Source of the DNA: Nocardia carnea NBRC 14403
GTDB lineage: Bacteria; Actinomycetota; Actinomycetes; Mycobacteriales; Mycobacteriaceae
Length of the DNA stretch: 64,000 bases
Direction of reading: 5' to 3'
Assembly: GCF_000308515.1 (NCBI RefSeq)
Contig: NZ_BAFV01000046.1
Location: 20,983 to 84,982 of the forward strand
The position numbers and the translations under genes were made by a program. This document shows, piece by piece, positions 16,644 to 26,157 of the stretch (positions are counted from its first letter, which is position 1; the number at the start of each line of letters is the position of its first letter). The notes under the pieces are model-generated. The model saw only the letters and a list, made by a program, of their open reading frames with translations, had not been told where the DNA came from and did not search any database.

Positions 16644-18890
16644 TCAGCAGTCCAGAACCAGTCGCGAGCAACCTTCGGCGGCGCGGGAGACGCAGATCAT
16701 CATCGTCTCGCTCGCCGTTTGTTCGGCCGGCGTCAGGATGGAGTCCCGGTGGTCGATGCGGCCGGCGATAACGCGGGTTTCGCAGGTGCCGCAGGTACCT
16801 TCCTTGCACGACGAGAGCACACCGATACCGTTCTCTTCGGCGACGTCGAGAACCGTGCGGCCCACCCCGACGGTGGCAGTGCGACCGGAAGCGGCGAACT
16901 CGACTTCGAACGCTGTGTCCGGCCCGGTATTCGTACGCGGCTTCGCGGCGAACCGTTCGGTGATCAGCGAGCCGATCGGCCAGTGCGCACTCGCTTCCTC
17001 GACGGCTCGGAGCAGTGGTTCGGGGCCACAGCAGTAGATGAGTGTGTCGTCGGCGGGGTCGGCGAGCACTGTGGCCAGGTCGAGCAGGCCGTATTCGTCC
17101 TGAGGGCGGAGGGTGACCCGGTTGCCGTAGCGAGCGAGTTCCTCGAGGAACGCCATCGACTTGCGGGTCCGGCCGCCGTAGAGCAGGGACCACTGCGCAC
17201 CCTGCTGCGCCGCCTGTTCGATCATCGGCAGGATCGGTGTGATCCCGATCCCGCCGGCGACGAACACATAACGCGCGGCCGGGCGCAGCGCGAAGTTGTT
17301 GCGCGGCAGTCCGACCGTCACGGTCGACCCGGTCCGCAGTCGCTCGTGAACGAACCGCGACCCACCACGGGAATCCGCGGTCGACAGCACCCCGATACGC
17401 CACCGGGCGCGGTCCGCCGGCGCGGAGGACAGTGAATATTGGCGCACCAGCGCCTCCGGCCCGTCACCGAGGTGCACATCGATATGTGCCCCGGGTTTCC
17501 AGCCGGGTAGATCTTCACCGTCCGGGTGCCCGAGAATCAGCGATACGACCCCGTCAGCTGCTGTGCGCCGGTCGAGCACGGTCAGTACGAATTGCCGGGC
17601 AACCACTTGCTTCGCCCGTTCGACGTCACCGACATCCCAGGTCACAGGTAGGTTCCGGCGCACCGGCAGCAGCGCGATCGGCAAGAAGTCCAACGGTACG
17701 TCGGCGGCGGGACGCAGTGACGGCAGCCGCTCGAACAGCACTTGCAGCGCCGTCGCACCCTGAACCCGGGCCAAGGCCTGGCCGAGGCAGGTATGCCTGC
17801 CGCGGGTGAAGGCGAGATGGTCTTCGGGGTCCGGGCGGTGGATATCGAAATCGAACGGATGGGGGCACCGCGCCGGGTCGGTGTTGGCGCTGGCGAGCGC
17901 GAGCCACACCATATCGCCCTGTGCGATCGATACGCCGCCGATCTCGGTGTCCTGCTGCGCCTGGCGCGCCGCGAACGTCGAGGAAGGCCGGCGGCGCACG
18001 GTTTCTTCGAATACGCGTGCCCACAGCTGCGGATCGGCGAGGGCCTCGGCCGGCACATCGGGATTCTGTGCGAGGAACAGCACCGCGTTCGAGACCGCCT
18101 GACTCGTCGAATCGACTCCCGCCATGGCGAATTCGGTGAGGTGAACGGCGATTTGAGCGGAAGACAGGATCGGGCGGCCGTCGGCGCCGACGGCGGTCGC
18201 CATATCCGAGATCAGGTCGGAACCCGGACGCTCGCGGCGTTCGTCGATAATTCGGCGCAGTACCAGGGTCGCGTCGATATAGCGCTGCCACACCTGTGTT
18301 CGCAGCGGTTCGGCCATCGGCTCGGCCGCCGACGCGAGGATCAGGGCAAAGTCGTCGCGCAGTTGCCGCATCATGGCGTCGTGCTCGACGCCCAGACCCA
18401 TATGGGCCATGATCGTCGCAGTGGTGAGTTCGAGTGCGTAGTCGGTGACGAGGTTCGCCGAGCCCGCCGTCTCGAACCGGTCGATGATGCGGTGGGCGCG
18501 TGCCTCGATCTCCGGCCGCAACGCTTCCATCCGGGCCTTCGTGAAACCGCGCTGGGCGACGAATCGATGGTCGGTATGGCTCGGCGGATCCGAACCGACG
18601 AGGATCTGGGTGATCAGGTCCGACGGCATGATGGCACGGAACTGTTCGGGAACGTCGATCGTGCCGCTGTTGCCACCGGAACCGAACTGCTGCCAGTCCG
18701 CCAGGACGGTTTCGACATCATCGCGGCGCGTCACGATCCACGCGTTCAGATGCGGGTAGAAGAACACTGGCAGCTCGTCGCGGAACCGCGCGAAATGCGC
18801 TGCCGGGTCGGCGAAGTAGTCGTCGCCGAGCGCGTCGAAACCGTGCGCGATCGGACAGCGGGCGGCCACCGCCTCAGGGGTACTGGTCAT
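16644..18890 (-). CDS. Self-sufficient cytochrome P450 (P450 fused to FMN/2Fe-2S reductase)
   Basis: Single-chain monooxygenase of 748 residues resembling the CYP116B group. The N-terminal P450 domain has the oxygen-binding helix FAMAGVDSTSQAV, EETVRRRPS, and the heme loop FTRGRHTCLGQALAR (Cys368). A phthalate-dioxygenase-reductase-like domain follows, with FMN segment RQYSLSSAP, NAD(P)H segment VAGGIGITPILPM, and a plant-type 2Fe-2S centre SCKEGTCGTC plus Cys733. Electrons thus pass NAD(P)H-FMN-FeS-heme within one protein. The ATG at 18888-18890 has GGGAG upstream. It is the third gene of an operon with a serine hydrolase and a now-disrupted SDR. Confidence 0.92.
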   Translation of the reverse strand: MTSTPEAVAARCPIAHGFDALGDDYFADPAAHFARFRDELPVFFYPHLNAWIVTRRDDVETVLADWQQFGSGGNSGTIDVPEQFRAIMPSDLITQILVGSDPPSHTDHRFVAQRGFTKARMEALRPEIEARAHRIIDRFETAGSANLVTDYALELTTATIMAHMGLGVEHDAMMRQLRDDFALILASAAEPMAEPLRTQVWQRYIDATLVLRRIIDERRERPGSDLISDMATAVGADGRPILSSAQIAVHLTEFAMAGVDSTSQAVSNAVLFLAQNPDVPAEALADPQLWARVFEETVRRRPSSTFAARQAQQDTEIGGVSIAQGDMVWLALASANTDPARCPHPFDFDIHRPDPEDHLAFTRGRHTCLGQALARVQGATALQVLFERLPSLRPAADVPLDFLPIALLPVRRNLPVTWDVGDVERAKQVVARQFVLTVLDRRTAADGVVSLILGHPDGEDLPGWKPGAHIDVHLGDGPEALVRQYSLSSAPADRARWRIGVLSTADSRGGSRFVHERLRTGSTVTVGLPRNNFALRPAARYVFVAGGIGITPILPMIEQAAQQGAQWSLLYGGRTRKSMAFLEELARYGNRVTLRPQDEYGLLDLATVLADPADDTLIYCCGPEPLLRAVEEASAHWPIGSLITERFAAKPRTNTGPDTAFEVEFAASGRTATVGVGRTVLDVAEENGIGVLSSCKEGTCGTCETRVIAGRIDHRDSILTPAEQTASETMMICVSRAAEGCSRLVLDC

Positions 18891-18942
18891 GAAGAACTCC
18901 CTTCCCGGCCCGTGGCCGGAAAGTGTGGACGGCGAATTCGGT

Positions 18943-20100
18943 TCAGATGGCCGCGGCGGCGGCCATGGTCGACAGCTTCTGGAAGCGGGCGACATTGTCG
19001 CCTTCCTCCATGCAGCCTGCGGACAGGAATACGAAGGTCAGGTCGAGCGCGGGGTCGACCCAGAACAGCGATGACCCGACACCGTAGTTACCGAAGGTGC
19101 GCGGTGAGGTGAACGGGCCGAAGAACGAGGCATGCGCACCCGTGCCCGACAGGGAGAAACCGAGCCCGAAATTGCCGGGCGGTATATCCCAGCCACGGGC
19201 TGCCGCGATACCGGCGTACAGGTCATTGGGTATCTCGCCGGTCTGCAGCGTCGTCGCCTGGTCGATGATCGCGGGCGCGATCAGGTACTCACCGTTCAGC
19301 TCGCCGCGGCGGCGGAACATCTCCGCGAAAGTGAAGATATCGTCGACGGTGCTGACCGCGCCGACCCAGGGGATCTCGGCGTCCTCGGAAATCGCGTCGT
19401 TGAGGCATTCGATATCGTCCGGGGACAGCCATCCGGTATCCGGAACATAGGCTTTCAACGGAACGGCATCGTTTTTCCAGTCGGCGGGCAGACCGAACCT
19501 GGTCCTCGTCATACCGAGCGGCCCGAAGATCAGGTCCTGGGCCAGGTCCCGGAACGACGAGTACCCGTACACCCGCCGGACCATCTCACCCATCAAAGCG
19601 TGATTGATCGCCGGCGCATAGTTGAGATCGGTGCCGGGTTCATTCACCACATCGACCGAGCACAGCGCGGCGATGACATCGGCGAGCACACCGAACTCTG
19701 CCGGACCCAGGCCCGGGTTCGGGGTGGCGGGCATACCGGACCGATGCGTCAGCAGATGGTGCAGGTTGATCCGGTCCTTCCGCACGGAGCGGAAGATATC
19801 GGGGCCGGCGAACTCGGGGATCACATCGACCACCCGCGTCGACAGCGCGAGTTTGCCCTCGCCGAGCGCACGGTAGGCCAGCGCGTTGGTGAAGGCCTTG
19901 GTCATCGACAGGATGCGGAAGACGTGATCGTGGCGCAGCGGGGTCGACGTGGCGCGTTCGGCGAAGCCGATGGTTTCGTCGACGACGATATCGCCGTGGC
20001 GGGCGAGGACGATGTTGACGCCGTCGTAGGCGCCGGAGTCGATATCGCGGTGGATTTCGTCGGTGAGCCGGGTCAGGGCGGTACGGTCGATTCCGCTCAT
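18943..20100 (-). CDS. Beta-lactamase-fold serine hydrolase
   Basis: Esterase or beta-lactamase class C-like hydrolase of 385 residues. The nucleophile motif is SMTK (Ser65, Lys68) and the tyrosine motif YAPAIN (Tyr161); a C-terminal GFSLSGTG/HASFFG region carries the expected third element. No signal peptide is seen, so it is probably cytoplasmic and acts on an ester or lactone, perhaps linked to the P450 product. The ATG at 20098-20100 with AGGA upstream is preferred. The gap to the P450 gene is 52 bp. Confidence 0.85.
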   Translation of the reverse strand: MSGIDRTALTRLTDEIHRDIDSGAYDGVNIVLARHGDIVVDETIGFAERATSTPLRHDHVFRILSMTKAFTNALAYRALGEGKLALSTRVVDVIPEFAGPDIFRSVRKDRINLHHLLTHRSGMPATPNPGLGPAEFGVLADVIAALCSVDVVNEPGTDLNYAPAINHALMGEMVRRVYGYSSFRDLAQDLIFGPLGMTRTRFGLPADWKNDAVPLKAYVPDTGWLSPDDIECLNDAISEDAEIPWVGAVSTVDDIFTFAEMFRRRGELNGEYLIAPAIIDQATTLQTGEIPNDLYAGIAAARGWDIPPGNFGLGFSLSGTGAHASFFGPFTSPRTFGNYGVGSSLFWVDPALDLTFVFLSAGCMEEGDNVARFQKLSTMAAAAAI

Positions 20101-20141
20101 GGTGAATCCTGTTCTTCGCTGGCTGTTCTGGTCGACGGGGG

Positions 20142-20847
20142 TCACATGACCAGGCCACCGGAGGGCGAGAAGGTCTGGCCGGTGTAGTAACCGCCTTCCT
20201 CGCCCGCGAGGAACAGGACGGTGCGGGCGATCTCCTCGGGCGTGGCTACCCGTTTGATCGGCTGCAACGAGATGAGGAAGTCGTTGAACTCGGGTTCGGT
20301 CTGCCGGAACAGCGGCGTATCCACCGCACCGGGGGCGAGCGCGTTGACGCGGATACCGAACGGCGCCAACTCGGTGGCGACCTCACGGGTCAAGCCGAGA
20401 ACACCGGCCTTGGACGCCGGGTAGTACGCCGGCATCGCCACCGCCATCAGCGCGGCGGATGAAGAGAAGTTCACGATCGCGCCGCCGCCGGCTTTCTTCA
20501 GGAGGGGCACCGCGGCCCGGGTCGTGTAGAAGGGGCCGTACAGGTTGATTTTCATTACCCGGTCGAAATCCTCGTCGGAGATCGTTTCCAGGAATTCCGG
20601 ATTGTATTGCCGCCCTTCCTTTGCTGCCAGGAATCCGCGGTAGTTCTCCGCGTTGAGCGCGGCACCGGCGGCCTTGGTCGGCGTGTTGACGCCCGCCGCG
20701 TTGACCAGGACATCGAGGCGTCCCTGCTCATCGCCCACCCGCTCGAACGCGGCGCGGACGGCATCGGGATCGGGATCGGGATCGGCGATATCGAGCGGCA
20801 CGGCGTGCGCGTTCGGCACCGCCGCGAGCGCGCGTTGCAGACTCTCG
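20142..20847 (-). pseudogene. Short-chain dehydrogenase, C-terminal part (split by the transposon)
   Basis: Distal part of an SDR with LDVLVNAAGVN, the serine segment NFSSSAALM, and the catalytic YYPASKAG, but without the N-terminal cofactor motif. Homology begins exactly at the TCTCG duplication 20843-20847; the missing first 40 codons are at 28467-28587. Joining the two across one TCTCG gives an unbroken frame of about 273 residues (…ADISAE joined to SLQRALAAV…). An open frame enters from inside the transposon end (ATG at 20915) but has no ribosome-binding site and cannot restore the nucleotide-binding fold. It was the first gene of the hydrolase/P450 operon. Confidence 0.93.
20843..20847. 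repeat. Target-site duplication TCTCG, left copy
   Basis: Five bases TCTCG directly before the TGTCC end of the transposon, identical to 28467-28471 after its other end. A 5-bp duplication is characteristic of Tn7-type transposition. Confidence 0.92.
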
Positions 20848-20854
20848 TGTCCTG

Positions 20855-20923
20855 TTCGGGTATAGGTTTCGGCGTTCGGGGTTAGTTTTCGTAGGTGGTT
20901 GCGGAGTTCGGACATAGTTTTCG
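20855..20923 (+). repeat. Left-end transposase-binding repeats (three copies)
   Basis: Three related 17-mers in direct orientation: TTCGGGTATAGGTTTCG (20855-20871), TTCGGGGTTAGTTTTCG (20875-20891) and TTCGGACATAGTTTTCG (20907-20923). The pattern TTCGG-N3-TAG-N-TTTCG placed just inside the end matches the arrangement of TnsB-binding sites in Tn7-type elements. Binding by this TnsB is inferred. Confidence 0.8.
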
Positions 20924-20962
20924 GATTCTGGGGACGTCGGAGGGTCCTGGCGGGCAGACTCC

Positions 20963-21745
20963 GTGCCCGTGTCGAGCCTGAGTGTGGTGCCGGGCGGCGC
21001 GGCGGCGTCGCCCGAGGGCGGGGAGTTCGCGATCGCCTATGTCGATGTCGAGTCCGGTGAGCGGCGGCTGGCGTTGACGGATGCGTGGGCGGTGCCGTTG
21101 GAGGACTGTCTGCCTGTGCGTGGGTTCCCGTCTTACAAGGGCCAGCGCAATCATGTCGGTCGCTGGTGGACGGCCACGACCGGAGGTCACGTCGGTTACG
21201 AATCGTGGTTGGAGCGGGATCGGTTGCAGCTGTTGGATTTCGATCCGGACGTAGTCGGGATCGCGGCTCAGCCTTTCTGGCTGTTCTGGACGAAACCGGA
21301 TGGCAAGCCGCGGTCGCATGCACCGGACTACTTCGCTCGGCACGCGGATGGCGGTGCGCTGGTGCTGGACTGCCGTCCGCTGGATCGGATCAAACCGCGT
21401 GACGCTGAGGCGTTCTCGGCAACGCAGGCGGCGTGCGCGCTACTCGGCTGGTGGTATGAGGTGGCTGGTGCACCGGATCCGGTCTTCATGGCGAACGTGC
21501 GCTGGCTGTCGGGTTACCGGCACCGGCGCTATGACCTGCCCGAGGTCACCGGCGCACTGTTGGACGCGTTCGCTGAACCGGCCGAGTTGATGTCCGGGGC
21601 GGAATCGGTGGGCGACACGATCGCGGTGCTGCCGGTGTTGTTCTATCTGCTGTGGCGTCATCGGCTGCAGGCGGATCTGTCGGTGCCGCTATCTGCTGAC
21701 ACCGAGGTCGTCGCCGCCGATGCGCGGAGGGTGGTGGCGGGCTGA
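20963..21745 (+). CDS. tnsA: TnsA-like heteromeric transposase endonuclease subunit
   Basis: Protein of 260 residues starting with GTG at 20963. The core HVGYESWLERDRLQLLDFDP, QPFWLFW and SHAPDYFARH fits the TnsA N-terminal restriction-endonuclease fold, which cuts the 5' strands so that the element moves by cut and paste. Likely catalytic residues are Glu80 or Glu84 and Asp122; the motif that usually ends in lysine appears as VLDCRP with arginine (Arg138), an atypical feature. No strong ribosome-binding site is near the start, and a GTG at 20969 is possible. Its stop overlaps the tnsB start (TGATG). Confidence 0.82.
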   Translation: MPVSSLSVVPGGAAASPEGGEFAIAYVDVESGERRLALTDAWAVPLEDCLPVRGFPSYKGQRNHVGRWWTATTGGHVGYESWLERDRLQLLDFDPDVVGIAAQPFWLFWTKPDGKPRSHAPDYFARHADGGALVLDCRPLDRIKPRDAEAFSATQAACALLGWWYEVAGAPDPVFMANVRWLSGYRHRRYDLPEVTGALLDAFAEPAELMSGAESVGDTIAVLPVLFYLLWRHRLQADLSVPLSADTEVVAADARRVVAG

Positions 21746-23769
21746 TGGGTTTGCCGCGTCCGGTGCTGCGGGTGGGTGATCGGGTCGTGTTCGACGGTGA
21801 CGAGCATGTGGTGGTGGGGTTGTCGGGGACGTCGGTGCGGTTGCGGTCCGACTCGGGTGTCGAGCAGGTGGTGCTGGCGTCACATCTGATGGGTGCGGCG
21901 GATTTCGTGGTGGTCGACGGGACAGCGTTGCCGTCGGTGGAGCCGCACGGGTTGCTGGAGGCATTGCCCGCCGACGCGGTCGCGGCAGCGCAGCAATGGT
22001 GCGAGCACGTGGTCGAGGTCGAGACCGGGCTGCCGCCGGATCCGCCGCCGGGCGCCCGCCCGAGAGAAGGCTACGACCCGGCGGTCACGTCGCTAGCCGA
22101 GCGGCAGCGCGCGAAGGCGGACGAACTGAGGGTGACGACGCGCACGATCGAGAATCGGCGCGCTCGCTATGCGTCGCAGGGGTTGTGGGGGCTGGTCGAT
22201 CAGCGGGTGACACGGACATTCGATCTCGCCGGCCGCGCGGATCCGCGGTTGGTGGAGGTGATCCGCGAGATGCTCGATGCCGAGACCGGCCAGTCCACCG
22301 GCACCCGGTCGCGGCTGATCCGCCGGGTGGTGAAGAAGCTGGAGGAAATCCACGGCTCTGGGGTGGTGCCGTTGCCAGGTAAGACCACGTTCTATGCGTT
22401 GATCGACCGGTTGTCGGTCGGGCGGCACACGTTCGGGTCGGCGGTGACACGGCGGCAACTGGCCAACCGTCCGGACGGGATGTTCACACCGACATTCGCG
22501 ATGCGGCCGGGTGAGCAGGTCCAGATCGACTCCACCCCGATCGATGTGATGGTGCTGGCCGAGGATGGGGTGCCGGTCCGCGCTGATCTGACGATCGCGG
22601 TCGACGTCGCCACCCGAAGTCTCTGCGCAGCGGTGCTGCGGCCGGTCGGCACGAAAGCGGTCGATGCGTCGCTGCTGCTGGCGAAGATGATGGTGCCCGA
22701 GCCGATGCGGCCCGGCTGGGCCGCATCGTTGCGGATGTCTGCGTCGGTGCTGCCACACGAGCGGCTGGTGTCGATCGATGCGCGGATGCGGGAGGCAGCG
22801 GCTCGGCCGGTGATCGTCCCGGATCAGGTCGTCATCGATCACGGCAAAGTGTTCGTCTCCGAGGTATTTGAACGCGCCTGCGATCGACTGGGCATCTCGA
22901 TCCAGACCGCCCGCAAAGACACCCCGACCGACAAGGCCATCGTCGAGGCAACCTTCACGGCAATCAAAACTCTGTTCGCGCAACACGTTGCCGGATTCAA
23001 GGGCGCGAACCCCACATTGCGCGGGCCCGGTATCGAGGCGGTCTGGACGATCGGGGAATTACAGGATCTGTTCGACGAGTGGGTCATCTACTGGCAGCAC
23101 CGCGGCCATGACGCGCTACGGGATCCGGCCGCGCCGCGACGGAAACTGTCGCCGAACGAAAAATACGCCGCCCTGGTCGCGGCAGCCGGTTATCTGCCGC
23201 TCACGTTGTCGGGCACCGATTATCTGGAGCTGCTGCCGGTGAAATGGCGGCAGATCAACGACTACGGCGTCCGCATCGACAACCGCATCTACGACTGCAC
23301 AGAGTTTGGCCGATATCGGCGTCAGCCGTCCGGGCTGGCGGGCAAGCGAGGGTTGTGGGAGGTGCACTACGACCCCTACGACCTGTCACGGGTATTCGTG
23401 CGCAACCACCACGACGGCGGCTGGATCACCGCCTCTTGGACGCATCTGCCGATGGTCGCCGCACCGTTCGCCGACTTCACTTGGCGCCACGCCCGCCGCC
23501 TGGTCGCCGAATCCGGCCGTGACGTCACTGAAACCGAAATCGCCCGCGCCCTCGACGCCCTGCTGACCCGCGCAGAGCATGGCCCGGACGCCACCGGCCG
23601 CAAGATCGCCGCCCGCACTCGCGCCGCCACAGCCACTCGCCGGCCAGAACCGCCGCCCGCGACCGAAGCGGACCAGGCGGCGCCGCAACAACAAGCCAAA
23701 TCCGAGACCGCCGAGGTGATCCCGTTCGGTGTCTTCGACGCCGACGCCGAAGCAGAAAGATGGATATGA
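21745..23769 (+). CDS. tnsB: DDE transposase, TnsB/TniA type with Mu C-terminal domain
   Basis: Transposase of 674 residues that joins 3' ends to target DNA. An N-terminal helix-turn-helix region (TTRTIENRRARYASQGLWGL) precedes the RNase-H-like core with Asp262 (QIDSTPIDV), Asp365 (VVIDHGKVF) and Glu401 (KAIVEATF), the last two 36 apart as in DD35E enzymes. A Mu-type beta-barrel segment (YGVRIDNRIYDC, GLWEVHYDPYDL) and a charged Ala-rich tail follow, the tail probably contacting TnsC. The gene overlaps tnsC by 10 bp. Confidence 0.93.
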   Translation: MGLPRPVLRVGDRVVFDGDEHVVVGLSGTSVRLRSDSGVEQVVLASHLMGAADFVVVDGTALPSVEPHGLLEALPADAVAAAQQWCEHVVEVETGLPPDPPPGARPREGYDPAVTSLAERQRAKADELRVTTRTIENRRARYASQGLWGLVDQRVTRTFDLAGRADPRLVEVIREMLDAETGQSTGTRSRLIRRVVKKLEEIHGSGVVPLPGKTTFYALIDRLSVGRHTFGSAVTRRQLANRPDGMFTPTFAMRPGEQVQIDSTPIDVMVLAEDGVPVRADLTIAVDVATRSLCAAVLRPVGTKAVDASLLLAKMMVPEPMRPGWAASLRMSASVLPHERLVSIDARMREAAARPVIVPDQVVIDHGKVFVSEVFERACDRLGISIQTARKDTPTDKAIVEATFTAIKTLFAQHVAGFKGANPTLRGPGIEAVWTIGELQDLFDEWVIYWQHRGHDALRDPAAPRRKLSPNEKYAALVAAAGYLPLTLSGTDYLELLPVKWRQINDYGVRIDNRIYDCTEFGRYRRQPSGLAGKRGLWEVHYDPYDLSRVFVRNHHDGGWITASWTHLPMVAAPFADFTWRHARRLVAESGRDVTETEIARALDALLTRAEHGPDATGRKIAARTRAATATRRPEPPPATEADQAAPQQQAKSETAEVIPFGVFDADAEAERWI

Positions 23770-24836
23770 CCGGCCAGCCCAGCGATAACGCCGACGAGTT
23801 GCCCGCCGACGAACCGTTGACCACGAAGGAGGGCTGGCGCCGGTTCGTCGACTACCAACCCGAAACACCCGCACAGCCGGATCACGTTGCGTTGACGGCG
23901 TTGTCGCGGGCTGAGCGCATCGCTCTCGACGAGGCGAGGCGTGACTATCACGGCCAGTTGCCGTTGGTGAATACCCCGACGATCCGGCAGGTGCTGCGCA
24001 CAGGACGGCTGCTGGTCCAACTCAACCGTGGCCAGGTCTCCGCCCGCCGCGGTGTGATCCTGTCGGGAGCCTCCGGGACCGGGAAGACCACAGCGCTGAC
24101 GCAGTTGGGCCGCACCCACGAACGGGCGATCCGCAAACGCCACCCCGGACCCGCCGGGCGCAACCGGATCCCGGTCGTCTACGTGACCGTTCCGCCCGCG
24201 GCGACCGCGCGGATGCTCGCGGTCGAGTTCGCGCGGTTCTTCGGCCTAGAATTCGGCAGCCGCGCGAACATGCCCGACATCGTCAACACCGTCTGCGCGA
24301 CCGCGGCCCGCACCTGCGTCGAGCTCGTTTTGGTCGATGAGATACACAATCTGAACCTGGCCACCCGCGCCGGCGCAGAGGTCTCCGACCAGTTGAAGTA
24401 CTTCGCCGAACGCCTGCCCGCCACATTCACTTACGCCGGAATCGAGGTCGAAGCCCAAGGCTTGTTCGCGGGAGTCCGCGGACGTCAGATCGCCGGACGA
24501 TTCACCCTCATCAGCGCGACGCCGTTCGCCTACGGCACCAGCGAGCAACGCGCCGCCTGGTGCGCCCTGGTCGCCTCGCTGGAGGGCATGCTGGTGCTGC
24601 ACCGGCACAAGCCCGGCACGCTCGTCGGGCTGGCCGAATACCTCTACCAGCGCACCGGCGGCATGATCGGCAGCCTGTCCCAGTTGATTCGCGGCGCGGC
24701 GATCCTGGCCATCGACGATGGCGGCGAGAAGATCACTCGTGCTCTGCTCGATGAGATCCCCGTCGACTACGCCGCCACAAGCAGCAGTCCGCCACGCCGC
24801 CGCACCATCATCGCCCGCGGCGAGGCCAGCGCCTGA
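23760..24836 (+). CDS. tnsC: AAA+ ATPase, TnsC/TniB type
   Basis: Target-complex regulator ATPase of 358 residues. Walker A GASGTGKTT (residues 103-111) and Walker B LVLVDEIHNL (Asp193-Glu194) are intact. Such proteins form filaments on DNA and link the target selector TniQ to the transposase. The start ATG lies inside the end of tnsB and the stop overlaps the tniQ ATG (TGATG), so the four genes are translated as one coupled unit. Confidence 0.92.
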   Translation: MDMTGQPSDNADELPADEPLTTKEGWRRFVDYQPETPAQPDHVALTALSRAERIALDEARRDYHGQLPLVNTPTIRQVLRTGRLLVQLNRGQVSARRGVILSGASGTGKTTALTQLGRTHERAIRKRHPGPAGRNRIPVVYVTVPPAATARMLAVEFARFFGLEFGSRANMPDIVNTVCATAARTCVELVLVDEIHNLNLATRAGAEVSDQLKYFAERLPATFTYAGIEVEAQGLFAGVRGRQIAGRFTLISATPFAYGTSEQRAAWCALVASLEGMLVLHRHKPGTLVGLAEYLYQRTGGMIGSLSQLIRGAAILAIDDGGEKITRALLDEIPVDYAATSSSPPRRRTIIARGEASA

Positions 24837-26140
24837 TGGTGGCACGACTGCCGATCCGCGTCCGGCCCGCCACCAACGAGATCGCCGTCTCCTACCTCAC
24901 CCGGCTGGCTACATTGCACGAGATGCCGTTCACCGAGCTCTGGACCCAGGTCAGCCGACCGCGCAACGGCACCAGCACACGCCGAATCGACGCGGATCTG
25001 TTCGCGGCTGTCGTGGACCAGCCCCGCGCGCGACTGGCCCGCGCAATCATCGAACTTCGATCTCCAGAACCGGACTGGCTCGCAATGCGGCACGAACCCC
25101 AACGCGGGTGCTGGCGTTGCACCGCCGCCCATCCCGGCGGGCCAGTGCTGCAGCTGCTGGCACACCACCACTGGGTCTGCCTGCGACACCGGATCTGGAT
25201 CGGGCCACCGGATCTGACCGGCTTGCCGCAACCGGACCTGACGCAGTTGCCGGAAGTTGTTGCCGCACAACGCGCCCACTTACGGCTGATGCGCCGCCTC
25301 GGACCGGCGGCGACCTTCGACGCGGTGCTGACCGGGTTCCTCATCTGCGCGCACCGATGGACCTCTCGGCGCGAGCCCGAGCCCGGCGATGCCCGGCATC
25401 GGTGGGCCCGGCGGGGGCAGCTACTGATCCCGTCCGGCACCGAACTGGAAACCTTCAGCGCCTCAAGACTGTTCGCCGTTACCTACCCTGAAGCCGTCAG
25501 CCTCGCCGAGCTGCTGGGGCCACTGCATTGGCGGAGATTGGCCGCAGGTGGGCTAGACATGCAGCGACGATTCGCCGCCGCGATCGGACCTCGTCTCGGC
25601 CAACCCGGCTATCGGCCGCAGATCGTCAACGATGCCGTCGCGCACTGGATCGACCAGGACTGCTGGCGATCCCCGAGCCTGCCCCTGCAGGACTACCGCA
25701 GCCTGCGCACATTCGGCGGCCCCAGCTATCGCAAACCCCACACGAAGAACGAGGAAGCCCGCTTCACCAGCGCCGCCTGGTTCGCACAGCACCGCTGCGG
25801 AGGAGACGCCATGCTCCACCATCGCACCCTGGCACCGGTCATCCTCCGAGACTGGTCCGAGCAACAGGTGCTGTTCGAAACCGCGCTGTCGGCGATAGCG
25901 ACAGTCCGCGAGGTCCACACCGAACACGGCCCGAACTCGACTGGGCCCACGGTCGGATCCTTCGATTTCATCCGCCCACACCCGGCGCCATCGGATTATC
26001 TCGCCACCGCTGTCGAGCCTGCCCCCTGGCCGGAACGGACCCAACCGCGCCCGGAATCGCAACCGCGGCCCTGGTCGGTCAGCGAACGCCCCTATTTCAC
26101 ACCTGGCCCTCGCCGCCGACGGAAGTTCAGGTTCCGCTGA
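24836..26140 (+). CDS. tniQ: TniQ/TnsD-type target-selection protein
   Basis: Protein of 434 residues with an N-terminal TniQ domain (LPIRVRPATNEIAVSYLTRL) and a zinc-finger pattern CWRC (about residue 90) followed by CLRH near residue 117. TniQ proteins recruit TnsC to the insertion site. The C-terminal 300 residues have no recognisable domain and may carry target-sequence specificity, as in TnsD; the C-terminus is Arg/Pro-rich. The insertion in an ordinary SDR gene shows no obvious attachment site such as glmS or a tRNA. Confidence 0.88.
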   Translation: MVARLPIRVRPATNEIAVSYLTRLATLHEMPFTELWTQVSRPRNGTSTRRIDADLFAAVVDQPRARLARAIIELRSPEPDWLAMRHEPQRGCWRCTAAHPGGPVLQLLAHHHWVCLRHRIWIGPPDLTGLPQPDLTQLPEVVAAQRAHLRLMRRLGPAATFDAVLTGFLICAHRWTSRREPEPGDARHRWARRGQLLIPSGTELETFSASRLFAVTYPEAVSLAELLGPLHWRRLAAGGLDMQRRFAAAIGPRLGQPGYRPQIVNDAVAHWIDQDCWRSPSLPLQDYRSLRTFGGPSYRKPHTKNEEARFTSAAWFAQHRCGGDAMLHHRTLAPVILRDWSEQQVLFETALSAIATVREVHTEHGPNSTGPTVGSFDFIRPHPAPSDYLATAVEPAPWPERTQPRPESQPRPWSVSERPYFTPGPRRRRKFRFR

Positions 26141-26157
26141 ACACGCGACAATCTGTG

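Noticed and set aside
20142..21323. A single long minus-strand dehydrogenase reading frame
   Set aside because: Its first half is antisense to tnsA and the transposon end; SDR homology starts only at the duplication at 20847.
20848..26150. Transposon ending just after tniQ
   Set aside because: No TGT...ACA end or duplication was found near 26150, whereas matching ends and TCTCG copies occur at 20843-20848 and 28466-28471 and explain the split SDR.
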